A DNA stretch of 46,495 bases from Halobacteriales archaeon (GTDB lineage Archaea > Halobacteriota > Halobacteria > Halobacteriales > SKSH01), in contig SKSD01000008.1 in NCBI GenBank assembly GCA_007118145.1, forward strand, positions 1 through 46,495, read 5' to 3'. The notes under the pieces are model-generated. The model was given only the letters and a program-made list of their open reading frames with translations. It was not told the DNA's origin and made no database searches. This document shows, piece after piece, positions 25,715 through 34,989 of the stretch. Each line of letters opens with the position of its first letter. The stretch's first letter is position 1. The translations under genes and the position numbers were made by a program.

Positions 25715-26866
25715 ATGGACGTGCCAGTGAACCTCCCGGGTCCGACCCTCGGCGTCATCGGTGGTGGACAGCTCGGCCGGATGCTCGCCGAGGCAGCCAG
25801 TCCACTCGGTGTCGACGTGATCGTGATCGATCCGACCCCAGACTGTCCCGCATCTCGGGTGGCGAGCGATCAGATAGTCGCACCGTTCGATGACCCCGAT
25901 GCGGTCGAGGAGTTGGCCGACCGATCTGACGCGATCACCCTCGAGATCGAGCTCGCCGATCCGACGACACTCGAGTCTGTTTCGGTCCCGGTCGAGCCTG
26001 CGCCGTGGACGCTCGAGGTCATCCAGGACAAGCTTGAGCAGATGCGCCTGTTCGAGCAGTCTGGCGTCCCGGTCCCGCGTTTCATGCAGGTGGACTCCCC
26101 GGGTGACCTCAGCGACGCACTCGATACCCTTGGGTCGCCCATCATGCTCAAGGCACGAACCGGTGGGTACGACGGCCGGGGGAACATCCCCGTCAGTGCT
26201 GACGATGACCGAGAAGAGGTGATGGCGGCCATGGGCGGTCACGCCATGGCCGAGGCGTTCGTCGAGTTTGACCGCGAGTTGGCCGTGATAGCGACACGTG
26301 GTGTCGATGCTGTGAGCGTCCATAGCGTCACGGAGACGATACATGAGGAGGAGATCCTCCGCGAGACGGTCGTCCCCGCGAGGACCGGTCGCGGGCGATT
26401 GGAGCGTGCCCACGTGGTCGCACGACAGGCACTTGACGCACTCGAGGGTCGTGGTGTGTTCGGAATCGAACTCTTCGAGACGATCGATGGTGAGATCCTC
26501 TTGAATGAGGTCGCCCCCCGACCACACAACTCCGGTCACTGGACGATCGAGGGTGCGGTCACCAGTCAGTTCGAGCAGCACATCCGAGCCGTGCTGGGCT
26601 GGCCGCTCGGGTCGACCGAGCGTATCCACGACGCGATCGTCACGGCCAACCTTCTCGGTGATGACCGGCCGTCTCGACCCGGTTCACTTCACGGTGTTGA
26701 GCACGTCCTGGCCACAGACCGCGCCCACCTTCACTGGTACGGCAAGCACGAGGTGCGACCCCTTCGCAAGATGGGCCACCTCACCATGACGAGTGATGCA
26801 CGCCCACGTGATGAGGTACTCGAGGCGGCTCGCGACCTTCGCGACCGACTCAGCTTCGGTGAATGA
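25715..26866 (+). CDS. purK: N5-carboxyaminoimidazole ribonucleotide synthase
   Basis: The 383-residue ATP-grasp enzyme starts with TLGVIGGGQLGRMLAEAA and contains the ATP-grasp segments PIMLKARTGGYDGRG and LNEVAPRPHNSGHWT, the latter with the metal-binding Glu-Asn region. It adds bicarbonate to aminoimidazole ribonucleotide using ATP, the first half of the PurK/PurE route of purine synthesis. Length and order are normal. The gene lies 34 bases after the Agl23-like gene and 47 bases before purE, so purK and purE are likely co-transcribed. Confidence 0.95.
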   Translation: MDVPVNLPGPTLGVIGGGQLGRMLAEAASPLGVDVIVIDPTPDCPASRVASDQIVAPFDDPDAVEELADRSDAITLEIELADPTTLESVSVPVEPAPWTLEVIQDKLEQMRLFEQSGVPVPRFMQVDSPGDLSDALDTLGSPIMLKARTGGYDGRGNIPVSADDDREEVMAAMGGHAMAEAFVEFDRELAVIATRGVDAVSVHSVTETIHEEEILRETVVPARTGRGRLERAHVVARQALDALEGRGVFGIELFETIDGEILLNEVAPRPHNSGHWTIEGAVTSQFEQHIRAVLGWPLGSTERIHDAIVTANLLGDDRPSRPGSLHGVEHVLATDRAHLHWYGKHEVRPLRKMGHLTMTSDARPRDEVLEAARDLRDRLSFGE

Positions 26867-26913
26867 ACCCGACAAGCGCTATGCTTACAGTCACGGCCTC
26901 GGACTGATGCGCC

Positions 26914-27549
26914 ATGAGCAATCAGGTCGACGATCTGATCGAATCACTCGAGACGGAGGCCGAGATCGACCGAGATCCAGACGACACCCCTGAGATCGGG
27001 ATCGTCATGGGTAGCGACTCTGATCTGCCGACGATGCTCACCGGGGGGTCACGCCCAGGTGCGTATGATGCCCTGGTCGACGAGCTTGGCTTTGGCGAAC
27101 TCACCGACTATGACAACCCACCCGACGAGCGGTTCACGTTCGAGTCGTACGTCATCTCCGCACACCGCACCCCTTCGTTGATGTACACGTACGCTGAGAC
27201 GGCACCAGCTCGTGGCATCGAGGTGATCATCGCCGGTGCTGGTGGCAAGTCAGCCGACTTACCGAACATGACGGCTTCTATCGCCTATCCCCTCCCTGTC
27301 ATCGGCGTCCCTGTCGACGAGAAGTCGGTCGACTCGGTCATCGGCATGCCTGTCGGGGCGCCCATCGTCGCTGTCGATGCGGGCAAGTCGTTCAACGCCG
27401 CACTGTTCGCCGTCCAGCTCCTCGCCGGGAGGTATCCCGAGCTACACGAACGCCTCGAGGCGTTCCATGAGGCCCAGTCGACGAACGTCGCCGAGATGAG
27501 CCGTGAGCTGTTCGGGCTTGGAGCAACCGGGTTTCACGACCGGTACTGA
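26914..27549 (+). CDS. purE: N5-carboxyaminoimidazole ribonucleotide mutase
   Basis: The 211-residue protein is a class I PurE: IGIVMGSDSDLPTM at 28-41 holds the substrate-binding Ser/Asp loop, VISAHRTPSLMYTY carries the catalytic His, and IIAGAGGKSADLPNM is the closing loop. It moves the carboxylate of N5-CAIR to C4. Compared with bacterial PurE (about 160-170 residues) it has a 25-residue acidic N-terminus and an insert of about 20 residues (GGSRPGAYDALVDELGFGEL region) after GSDSDLPTM; both are typical of haloarchaeal homologs. It pairs with purK upstream. Confidence 0.95.
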   Translation: MSNQVDDLIESLETEAEIDRDPDDTPEIGIVMGSDSDLPTMLTGGSRPGAYDALVDELGFGELTDYDNPPDERFTFESYVISAHRTPSLMYTYAETAPARGIEVIIAGAGGKSADLPNMTASIAYPLPVIGVPVDEKSVDSVIGMPVGAPIVAVDAGKSFNAALFAVQLLAGRYPELHERLEAFHEAQSTNVAEMSRELFGLGATGFHDRY

Positions 27550-27611
27550 GCCGTTGTGGTCGATATTGCCGCGTTCGGGGGTATTGGGCCGTGAGGGGTA
27601 AGAATCAACCC

Positions 27612-27619
27612 TTATATGG
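27612..27619 (+). promoter_or_regulatory. TATA box of the nuo operon
   Basis: TTATATGG at 27612-27619 is centred about 41 bases before ATG 27656. This predicts transcription near 27641 and a short leader of about 15 bases. It supports the NuoA start at 27656 over the in-frame ATG at 27620, which abuts the TATA element. Confidence 0.55.
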
Positions 27620-27655
27620 ATGGCTTTCAAAGCCTCCGTACAGACAGATCTCACC

Positions 27656-28069
27656 ATGAACGACTGGATCGCTATCGGCGCATTCGCGATGATCGCGTTG
27701 CTGATTCCCGTCGGGATGATTGTCGGGTCGTGGTTGTTACGCCCGAGCGTCCCCGAACGAGACAAGCGTGCGCCCTATGAGAGCGGGGAAGTACCGACGG
27801 GGGACACCAGGGTTCGGTTCAATATCCAGTACTACATGGTCGCCCTATTGTTCGTCGTCTTCGATATCGAGACCGTACTGTTGTTCCCATGGGCACTCGT
27901 CTATGTCGATGCGATCGAGGAGGTCGGCCTCGCCCACGCATTGCTACCGATGCTCGCGTTCGTCTTCATCCTCCTGCTGGGGTTGGGATGGGCGTGGCGA
28001 AACGGTGCGATCGAGTGGGCACGTAGCCCGACCGCTGACCGACGACGCACACCCAAACGAACACCATGA
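27656..28069 (+). CDS. nuoA: Complex I-like subunit A
   Basis: The 137-residue protein has the three membrane helices of NuoA, the conserved loop PYESGEVPTGDTRVRFNIQYYMVALLF, and DIETVLLFPW after helix 2, with the acidic residues that line the quinone-to-proton path. It is the first gene of an eleven-gene operon, and its stop overlaps the nuoB ATG by four bases. The complex contributes to respiration by passing electrons to menaquinone and pumping ions. Confidence 0.95.
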   Translation: MNDWIAIGAFAMIALLIPVGMIVGSWLLRPSVPERDKRAPYESGEVPTGDTRVRFNIQYYMVALLFVVFDIETVLLFPWALVYVDAIEEVGLAHALLPMLAFVFILLLGLGWAWRNGAIEWARSPTADRRRTPKRTP

Positions 28070-28767
28070 GTAGTGAACGCATCCCTGACGACGTCGAACG
28101 TACAGTCCAGACCAAGACACGCGATGCCCGCCTCGGGTCGGGTGTCGACGACCGGTTTAACTCACGGCTTCGCCAGGCGGTTGGCTCGTCGCCGTTCATC
28201 CTGACGAAGTTTGATAAGTTCATGAACTGGGTGCGAGGGTCGTCGATGTTCATGCTGCAGTTCGGTATCGCGTGTTGCAGTCTCGAGATGATTCATGCGC
28301 TCATGATCAAACACGACGTGGACCGCTTCGGTGCGGGCGTCCCACGTGCCTCACCACGCCAGGCAGACCTCATCATCGTCCCAGGGACGATCGTCTCGAA
28401 GTTTGCACCACGCATGAAGCGTGTCTACGACCAGATGCCCGAGCCGAAGTTCGTCGTCGGGATGGGCTCGTGCACGATCTCAGGCGGACCGTTTCAGGAG
28501 GGATACAACGTCGTCAAGGGTGCTGAGGAGGTCATCCCCGTCGATATCCATGTCCCCGGCTGTCCACCCCGGCCCGAGGCACTCATCTACGGTATCGCCA
28601 AGTTGCAAGAGCGGGTGGCAAATGGCGAGTCAAGCCCGGTCGTCGTCAAGCCGTATGAGCTCGAGCAGTTCGGTGACTTGCACCGCGACGAGGTGATCGA
28701 CCAACTCGCCGATCGGATCGACGAGGATAGCCTCGCGATGCGGTACAACTGGGGTGATTCACCGTGA
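28066..28767 (+). CDS. nuoB: Complex I-like subunit B (N2 cluster)
   Basis: The 233-residue protein contains the four ligands of the terminal 4Fe-4S cluster N2: C70 and C71 (GIACCSLEMIHA), C136 (GMGSCTISGG) and C166 (VPGCPPRPEAL). It transfers electrons directly to the quinone. The 60-residue N-terminal extension before the fold is usual for haloarchaea. It overlaps nuoA and nuoCD by four bases on each side. Confidence 0.97.
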   Translation: MSSERIPDDVERTVQTKTRDARLGSGVDDRFNSRLRQAVGSSPFILTKFDKFMNWVRGSSMFMLQFGIACCSLEMIHALMIKHDVDRFGAGVPRASPRQADLIIVPGTIVSKFAPRMKRVYDQMPEPKFVVGMGSCTISGGPFQEGYNVVKGAEEVIPVDIHVPGCPPRPEALIYGIAKLQERVANGESSPVVVKPYELEQFGDLHRDEVIDQLADRIDEDSLAMRYNWGDSP

Positions 28768-30425
28768 GCACACTCGAACATGCACCCGAGGGTGCGGTCG
28801 AGGTCGACCCCGATGAGGTGGTCGACCGCCTCGGCGATCGTGTCATCGGTCGAGACGAGCACGTCAACGCACCGGCGGTCATCATCAGGCCAGATGAGGT
28901 CGTCGACACGCTGACGGTGATGCGCGACGAGTTCGGCTTCGACCTGCTCTCGTGCGTGACTGCAGAGCAGTTCCCCGATCGCTATGAGAGCATCTACCAC
29001 CTCAAGCAGTACGCCGACCCGACGACCGAGTTCAGCATCGTCGTACCAACCGACCGTGATCACCCACAGAGTCAGAGCGCCGCAAGCGTGTACGAGACGG
29101 CAAACTGGCACGAACGCGAGGCGTACGATCTCATCGGTATCGAGTATCAAGACCACCCCGACCTGAAGCGCATCCTGCTCCCCGATACCTGGACGGGTCA
29201 TCCTCTGACGGATGATTACAACCAGGACAAACCACAGGTGGTCGCCTACGAGGCACATGAGAACCCACTGCTCGACCACACCGAAGGGGCTGAGAGTGAC
29301 ACTATCTTGCTTAATATGGGTCCACACCACCCGGCGACACACGGCGTGTTGCACCTCAAGGTGACGCTCGACGGCGAGCAGGTGGCAGATGTCGAACCGG
29401 ATATCGGCTATCTCCACCGCTGTGAGGAGCAGATGTGCCAGCAGGGGACGTACCGCCACCAGATCATGCCCTACCCCGACCGCTGGGATTACGCATCGGC
29501 CGGTTTGATCAACGAGTGGGCCTATGCACGTGCCGCAGAGGACCTCGCCGAGATCGAGGTCCCCGAGTACGCACAGGTCATCCGGACGATGGGTGCCGAG
29601 CTCTCGAGAATGGCCGCACACTTCCTCGCCCTGGGAACGTTCGTCCTCGACGTCTACGGTGAGTTCAACGCGCTGTCGATGTACGCCATCCGCGACCGCG
29701 AGAAGGTACAAAAGATCCTCGAGGATCTCACTGGTCAGCGCCTCATGTTCAACTACCTCCGTCTCGGTGGCGTGGCGTGGGACATCCCCGAACCCCGAGA
29801 GGAGTTCTTCGAGAACGTCAAGAAATTTACCGACGAGGAATTGCCAGCATCGATGGACGAGGTGCACGACCTCCTCACCGATAACGAGATCTTCCAACTA
29901 CGCTGTGTCGGCACCGGTGTGCTCGAACGCGAGGTGGCCAAGCAATACGGTGCAGGTGGACCGGTCGCCCGTGCCTCGGGTATCGACACAGATCTCCGGC
30001 GTGACGATCCGTACGGTATCTATGACCAGCTCGACTGGGAGGTCATCACCGACGATGCTGGTGACGTGTATTCTCGCGTGCTCGTGCGCGTCAGAGAGGT
30101 CGAGCAGTCAGCCAAGATCGTCCGCCAGTGTGTCGACCTTCTCGAGGACTGGCCGGAGGACGAACGCGAGATTCAGAGCAACGTCCCACGGACGCTCAAA
30201 CCAGACCCCGACCGCCGGGTCTACCGTGCCGTCGAGGGTGCCAAGGGTGAACTCGGTATCTACATCCGGGCAGATGGGACGGACAAACCCGGTCGGTTCA
30301 AGATACGCAGCCCGTGTTTCTGTAATCTGTCCACATTACCTGAGATGGCCGAGGGTGAGTTCATCCCAGATCTGATCGCCTCCCTCGGGAGCATCGATAT
30401 CATCCTCGGGGAGGTCGATCGTTGA
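28764..30425 (+). CDS. nuoCD: Complex I-like fused subunit CD
   Basis: The 553-residue protein fuses NuoC (about 1-165, with WHEREAYDLIGIEYQDHPDLKRILLPD) to NuoD (about 185-553, beginning with the hallmark NMGPHHPATHGVLHL). It contributes the peripheral-arm quinone pocket, which lies between D and B. GTG 28764 overlaps nuoB by four bases. The fusion is usual in Halobacteria. No odd residues were noticed; the C-terminus ends with the conserved SIDIILGEVDR. Confidence 0.95.
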   Translation: MSTLEHAPEGAVEVDPDEVVDRLGDRVIGRDEHVNAPAVIIRPDEVVDTLTVMRDEFGFDLLSCVTAEQFPDRYESIYHLKQYADPTTEFSIVVPTDRDHPQSQSAASVYETANWHEREAYDLIGIEYQDHPDLKRILLPDTWTGHPLTDDYNQDKPQVVAYEAHENPLLDHTEGAESDTILLNMGPHHPATHGVLHLKVTLDGEQVADVEPDIGYLHRCEEQMCQQGTYRHQIMPYPDRWDYASAGLINEWAYARAAEDLAEIEVPEYAQVIRTMGAELSRMAAHFLALGTFVLDVYGEFNALSMYAIRDREKVQKILEDLTGQRLMFNYLRLGGVAWDIPEPREEFFENVKKFTDEELPASMDEVHDLLTDNEIFQLRCVGTGVLEREVAKQYGAGGPVARASGIDTDLRRDDPYGIYDQLDWEVITDDAGDVYSRVLVRVREVEQSAKIVRQCVDLLEDWPEDEREIQSNVPRTLKPDPDRRVYRAVEGAKGELGIYIRADGTDKPGRFKIRSPCFCNLSTLPEMAEGEFIPDLIASLGSIDIILGEVDR

Positions 30426-31501
30426 TGGGCCTGCCGGTCACACCGCTGGAGACGGTGTTGCTCCCCGAGCGGATCGTCGATGCCCTCGGCCTCGAGGGGT
30501 ACGGCGTCCTCGGTGAGTTCGTTGCTGGCCTCCTCGCGGCGTTCCTCGTCGCGAACATCATGCTCATCATGACGGCTGTCGCCGGACCGTGGGCGAAACG
30601 GAAGATCCGCGCCCGCTTCACCGACGCCATCGCCGTCAACCGTGTCGGCCCGTTCGGCCTGTTGATTATCGTGGCTGATGCGGTCAGGCTGCTCTCGAAA
30701 GAGATCATCATCCCTGAGGGTGTCGACCGCCCCGCCTGGGAGCTCGCTCCGATCATCGTCGCCCTCAGTGCGCTGCTCGGCTTTGCGGTCATCCCGATGG
30801 GTAGTGGCATCCACGTGGCCGACCCCGAGGTTGGTGCCGTGTTCGTCTTCGCTGTGGCCTCATTGTCGAGTGTTGGACTCGTGATGGGTGGCTATGCATC
30901 GAACAACAAGTACTCGATGCTGGGTGGGCTTCGTGCCGTTGCTCAGAACATCGCGTATGAGATCCCGCTCATCCTGATCGCTGTCTCGGTCGTCGTCTTC
31001 GCGGGGACACTCCGGATGAGCGAGATTGTCGCGGTACAGGCCGAACCGCTCATCCTCGTCGCCGGTATCGCCATCCCGTCATGGTTCGCGATCGTCAACC
31101 CGTTCGCGTTCTTCCTCTTCCTCATCGCAAACCTGGCAGAGGTCGGCCGTAACCCGTTCGATACCCCCGAGGCACCAAACGAGATCATCGCCGGGTATCA
31201 GACGGAGTACTCAGGCGTGTACTTCGTCCTGTTCTACCTCGGTGAGTTCATCCACATCTTCCTGGGTGGGGCGATCATCGCGACGTTCTTCCTCGGGGGT
31301 CCGGCAGGGCCGGTCCTGCCGGGCTTTGTCTGGTTCCTTATCAAGATCTGGGCGATCTTCCTGCTCACACAGTGGGCACGCTCGGCGGTCCCGCGGGTCA
31401 GGATCGACCAGCTTCTCGATATCGGCTGGAAGGGCCTGCTCGTGTTGAGCTTCCTCAACCTCATACTCACCGCCCTCATCGTGGGGGTGATCGCAGCATG
31501 A
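30425..31501 (+). CDS. nuoH: Complex I-like subunit H
   Basis: The 358-residue membrane protein is the arm-membrane connector of complex I. It shows GPFGLLIIVADAVRLLSKE, the conserved EVGRNPFDTPEAPNEI segment (quinone entry and proton path), and a long final hydrophobic region. ATG 30425 overlaps the last base of nuoCD (TGATG), and the stop overlaps nuoI (ATGA at 31498-31501). A TTG three bases upstream is a less likely start. Confidence 0.95.
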   Translation: MGLPVTPLETVLLPERIVDALGLEGYGVLGEFVAGLLAAFLVANIMLIMTAVAGPWAKRKIRARFTDAIAVNRVGPFGLLIIVADAVRLLSKEIIIPEGVDRPAWELAPIIVALSALLGFAVIPMGSGIHVADPEVGAVFVFAVASLSSVGLVMGGYASNNKYSMLGGLRAVAQNIAYEIPLILIAVSVVVFAGTLRMSEIVAVQAEPLILVAGIAIPSWFAIVNPFAFFLFLIANLAEVGRNPFDTPEAPNEIIAGYQTEYSGVYFVLFYLGEFIHIFLGGAIIATFFLGGPAGPVLPGFVWFLIKIWAIFLLTQWARSAVPRVRIDQLLDIGWKGLLVLSFLNLILTALIVGVIAA

Positions 31502-31959
31502 TCGGTGTACTCAAATCACTCGCGACGACGATGGAACACGCACTCAAGGGTGAGACGTTCACGGTGGAGTACCCAGACGTCCCACCCGAGGTCAGCCCGA
31601 GGTTCCGCGGCGTCCACAAGTTCAGTCAGGAGCGGTGCATCTGGTGTCGCCAGTGCGAGAACGTCTGTCCGAACGATACCATCCAGATCGTCACCAACGA
31701 GCAACGTCAGGGCGAACAGTACAACCTCCACGTCGGCCAGTGTGTCTACTGTCGACTGTGTGAGGAGGTCTGCCCGGTTGATGCCATCATCCTCACGCAG
31801 AACTTCGAGTTCACTGGAGATACCAAGGATGACCTGGTGTACAACATGGAACAGCTCAAGAGCGTCCCCTGGTACAACGAACTCGACCCACTCGAGGCTC
31901 GTGAACCTGACCGTGGTTCGTGGGTCGGTGAGGGTGAAGACGAGGTTGATTACCAGTAA
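31498..31959 (+). CDS. nuoI: Complex I-like 2x[4Fe-4S] subunit I
   Basis: The 153-residue ferredoxin-like subunit has two complete cluster motifs, Cys 47/50/53/57 (CIWCRQCENVCP) and Cys 82/85/88/92 (CVYCRLCEEVCP), for clusters N6a and N6b. ATG 31498, overlapping the nuoH stop, fixes the start; the open frame further upstream is an artefact within nuoH. Without NuoE, F and G, subunit I is the likely entry point for electrons from an unknown donor such as ferredoxin. An 85-base space follows before nuoJ1. Confidence 0.95.
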   Translation: MIGVLKSLATTMEHALKGETFTVEYPDVPPEVSPRFRGVHKFSQERCIWCRQCENVCPNDTIQIVTNEQRQGEQYNLHVGQCVYCRLCEEVCPVDAIILTQNFEFTGDTKDDLVYNMEQLKSVPWYNELDPLEAREPDRGSWVGEGEDEVDYQ

Positions 31960-32044
31960 TACACCACCGTGGTGTGCGTGAAACCCAGACATACTGGAAT
32001 GCGTCTCGAAATCTTGAAAGGCTCGCCAATAGCAGGAGAGAGTA

Positions 32045-32320
32045 ATGGTCGAGCTTGAGCTACTTGCATTTGCGCTGTTTGCGGCGGTCACGCTCCTCTC
32101 GAGCGCGGGGGTCGTCCTCGTTCGTGAGCCGTGGCATGCCGCATTGCTGCTGGGCATCGCCCTGTTGAGTGTGGCCGTCCACTACGTGATGATGCAGGCG
32201 GAGTTCCTCGCGGTCATGCAGGTACTCGTGTACGTCGGTGGTGTACTGATTCTCATCACCTTCGCTGTGATGCTCACCCAGCGTCAACAACCGGTCGCTG
32301 AGGGGGTGTCTCGCTCGTGA
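32045..32320 (+). CDS. nuoJ1: Complex I-like subunit J, N-terminal part
   Basis: The 91-residue product corresponds to the first helices of NuoJ, including the conserved VHYVMMQAEFLAVMQVLVYVGGVLILITFAVML region (pi-bulge helix and coupling region). It is the first of two genes that together make up NuoJ, a split common in Halobacteria and not a frameshift. GGAGAG at 32034-32039 provides a ribosome site. It overlaps nuoJ2 by four bases (GTGA). Confidence 0.9.
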   Translation: MVELELLAFALFAAVTLLSSAGVVLVREPWHAALLLGIALLSVAVHYVMMQAEFLAVMQVLVYVGGVLILITFAVMLTQRQQPVAEGVSRS

Positions 32321-32646
32321 CGACACGCCCACAGCTCCAGCTCGGGAGGCACCTGCTCAACGGGCTCATCGCGGTCGCTATCTTCGGTGTCTTCAGTTAC
32401 GTCGTTATCCGTGCCGAGCTCGGTGAGCCAGCAGGCTATCCCGAGGGTGAGAGTATCACCGCGACGATCGGTTTCGCACTGCTCAACATCCCCACGACGA
32501 TCCCGACCGAGGGGTTTCTCGTCGCGTTCATCCTCATTGCGTTCGTCCTGGATGCCGCCCTCGACGGGGCGATCTTGCTCGCTCGCCGGGAGGAGGAGGG
32601 TCGCATGGTGACCGCGTTATCGGCAGAGGGAGGTGACCAGGAATGA
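32317..32646 (+). CDS. nuoJ2: Complex I-like subunit J, C-terminal part
   Basis: The 109-residue protein carries the remaining helices of NuoJ: one near residues 12-31 and one at about 62-85 (FLVAFILIAFVLDAALDGAILL). GTG 32317 overlaps the nuoJ1 stop and the stop overlaps nuoK, so all three are translationally coupled. The soluble link between helices is not conserved with bacterial NuoJ. Confidence 0.85.
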   Translation: MTTRPQLQLGRHLLNGLIAVAIFGVFSYVVIRAELGEPAGYPEGESITATIGFALLNIPTTIPTEGFLVAFILIAFVLDAALDGAILLARREEEGRMVTALSAEGGDQE

Positions 32647-32951
32647 CCGGTATCCCAATCGAATACTACGTGTTGCTCTCTGCGGGCGTCTTCTGTATCG
32701 GCCTGTTCGGTATCCTGACGCGAGAGAACGCCCTCATGTTCCTGATGTCGGTCGAGTTGATGCTTAACGCGGCCAACATCAATCTCGTGGCCTTTGCCCT
32801 GTTACACGGGACACTCACCGGACAGGTGTTCGCTCTGTTCGTCATGGCACTCGCAGCAGCTGAGGTGGCGATCGGGATCGGTATCATCCTCGTGTTGAAC
32901 CGGAACTTCGGCAGCGTCAACGTCACCGATGCTGCAACGATGAGGTGGTGA
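32643..32951 (+). CDS. nuoK: Complex I-like subunit K
   Basis: The 102-residue, three-helix protein matches NuoK/MrpC: YYVLLSAGVFCIGLFGIL, then SVELMLNAANINLVAF, containing the key membrane Glu of helix 2 (ELMLNA), and ALAAAEVAIGIGIILVL with the second conserved Glu in helix 3. Both acidic residues for proton transfer are therefore present. It follows nuoJ2 with a four-base overlap and is one base from nuoL. Confidence 0.95.
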   Translation: MTGIPIEYYVLLSAGVFCIGLFGILTRENALMFLMSVELMLNAANINLVAFALLHGTLTGQVFALFVMALAAAEVAIGIGIILVLNRNFGSVNVTDAATMRW

Positions 32952-32952
32952 C

Positions 32953-34989
32953 ATGGAGGGATTCCTCGAACTCGCACCGGCGACCGCCCTCCTGCCGCTC
33001 ATCTCCTTCATCGTCATCCTGGCGTTCGGGCGGCAGTTACCCATGCAGGGTGCCATCCCCGGGGTTGTCGCCACGTTCATCTCACTCGTCCTGTCCGTGG
33101 TGGTGTTCATCGTCGTCGGTCAGGGGTACACCTACAATGAGGACATCTACACCTGGGTAGCCGGCGACGAGGTCATCGAACTGAGCTTCGGCATCCTCAT
33201 CGACCCGCTGTCGTCGCTGATGCTGGTCATCGTCGCCCTGATCGCGTTCCTCGTCCACCTGTTCAGCGTCGGGTATATGAACCTCGATGAGGGTCATGCC
33301 GAACGCGGTGGCCTCCCCCGGTACTACGCCTCACTCGGGCTGTTCACGTTCAGCATGCTCGCGTTCGTCCTCGCGAACAACCTCCTCATGGCGTTCATCT
33401 TCTTCGAACTTGTCGGCCTGTGTTCGTACCTGCTCATCGGCTTTTGGTTCACCGACAAGGCACCCCCGAGTGCGGCCAAGAAGGCGTTCCTCGTCACACG
33501 TTTCGGGGATTACTTCTTCCTCATCGGGACGGTCGCCGTGCTCGCGACCTTCGGTACGGCAGCGTTCGCCGGGTCAGACAGCTTCCCGGTCATCGCACAG
33601 GACATCATCGCCGGGGATATCTCCGAGACGGCGATTGAGACGTTCGGCTTTGAGGCATCGACCTGGTTCACCATCGTCGGGTTGCTCATCCTCGGTGGGG
33701 TGGTCGGCAAGTCAGCACAGTTCCCGCTGCACACGTGGCTGCCCGATGCCATGGAGGGTCCAACGCCTGTCTCGGCACTGATCCACGCCGCGACGATGGT
33801 CGCGGCCGGCGTCTATCTCGTCGCCCGTATGTTCGGGTTTTACGCCATCTCGCCGACCGCACTCGCGATCATCGCCTTCGTGGGGGCGTTCACCGCACTG
33901 TTCGCGGCAACGATGGGTGTCGTCAAGGACGATATCAAGCAAGTCCTCGCGTACTCGACCATCTCACAGTACGGTTACATCATGCTCGGCCTCGGGGTGG
34001 GTGGCTTCGTCGCGGGTACCTTCCACCTGATGAATCATGCCTTCTTCAAGGCGCTGTTGTTCCTCGGGGCGGGGTCGGTCATCGTGATGACGCACCACCA
34101 GCAGGATATGTGGAAGCTCGGTGGCCTGAAAGATCGCGCGCCGATCACGTACTGGACGTTCCTCGCAGGTGCACTCGCACTCGCAGGTATCATCCCCTTC
34201 TCCGGCTTTTGGAGCAAGGACGAGATACTCTACGACGCGCTGGCGGTCGGCCTCGAGACACCGATCTTGCTCGTCGCCTACGCGATGGCATTGCTCGCCG
34301 TCTTCTTCACCGGTTTTTACACCTTCAGGATGGTCATGTTGACCTTCCACGGAGAGCCCCGGTCTGAGTACGCTGAGTCACCAGACCCGGTCGGCTGGCA
34401 GATACAGCTACCACTCGTGGTACTCGGTGTTCTGGCCGTGGTTGCAGGGTTCGTCAACATGGTCCCTGTCGAGAAGCTCACCGGGTTGGAGATCGCCTAC
34501 CTGTATCAGTGGCTCGACCAGGCATGGCTCGAGCAACCCATCCCAGAGACGGCGGCAGGTACGTACAGCGCACTCGTCGCACAGGAACTCCCAAGTGCCG
34601 ATCCGAACGTTCTACTCCCGGCACTGATCGCTCTAGCGCTCGCACTGGGCGGTGCGCTGTTGGCCTATCGGCTGTACAGCGACCCCGAGCCACAACGCCA
34701 CGTCGACGAGCTCGGATCCGTCGGTCACGTCGTCGAGCACAACTATTACCAGGATGAGTTCCAGGTCTGGCTCGCACAGGGTGTGACCGCGCGTGTCGCA
34801 CGCGTCGCCGATATCTTCGACCAGGGTGTCATCGACGGGCTCGTCAACGCGAGCTCGAGCATCAGCCTGTTCAGTTCGGAGCATCTCAAGCGCATCCAGA
34901 CAGGTGTGGTGACGAACTACGCCACGCTGTTGCTCATCGGGTTCCTCCTCATCCTACTTGGGTTTGGTATCTACGGGGGGTGGTTCTAG
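32953..34989 (+). CDS. nuoL: Complex I-like antiporter subunit L
   Basis: The 678-residue subunit is an Mrp-antiporter-type pump module. It shows FELVGLCSYLLIGFW with the TM5 Glu, GKSAQFPLHTWLPDAMEGPTPVSALIHAATMVAAGVYL (TM7-8 Lys and channel region), and KDDIKQVLAYSTISQYGY. The C-terminal part ends with a helix (GFLLILLGFGIYGGW) after the long lateral helix region. Length is normal for NuoL. It abuts nuoM without a gap. Confidence 0.95.
   Translation: MEGFLELAPATALLPLISFIVILAFGRQLPMQGAIPGVVATFISLVLSVVVFIVVGQGYTYNEDIYTWVAGDEVIELSFGILIDPLSSLMLVIVALIAFLVHLFSVGYMNLDEGHAERGGLPRYYASLGLFTFSMLAFVLANNLLMAFIFFELVGLCSYLLIGFWFTDKAPPSAAKKAFLVTRFGDYFFLIGTVAVLATFGTAAFAGSDSFPVIAQDIIAGDISETAIETFGFEASTWFTIVGLLILGGVVGKSAQFPLHTWLPDAMEGPTPVSALIHAATMVAAGVYLVARMFGFYAISPTALAIIAFVGAFTALFAATMGVVKDDIKQVLAYSTISQYGYIMLGLGVGGFVAGTFHLMNHAFFKALLFLGAGSVIVMTHHQQDMWKLGGLKDRAPITYWTFLAGALALAGIIPFSGFWSKDEILYDALAVGLETPILLVAYAMALLAVFFTGFYTFRMVMLTFHGEPRSEYAESPDPVGWQIQLPLVVLGVLAVVAGFVNMVPVEKLTGLEIAYLYQWLDQAWLEQPIPETAAGTYSALVAQELPSADPNVLLPALIALALALGGALLAYRLYSDPEPQRHVDELGSVGHVVEHNYYQDEFQVWLAQGVTARVARVADIFDQGVIDGLVNASSSISLFSSEHLKRIQTGVVTNYATLLLIGFLLILLGFGIYGGWF

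Noticed and set aside
28587-29897. 436-residue open frame on the minus strand
   Set aside because: Opposite nuoB and nuoCD, whose motifs are unmistakable.
31960-32044. Possible internal promoter between nuoI and nuoJ1
   Set aside because: The 85-base space has no convincing TATA element; only the ribosome site at 32034-32039 is clear.
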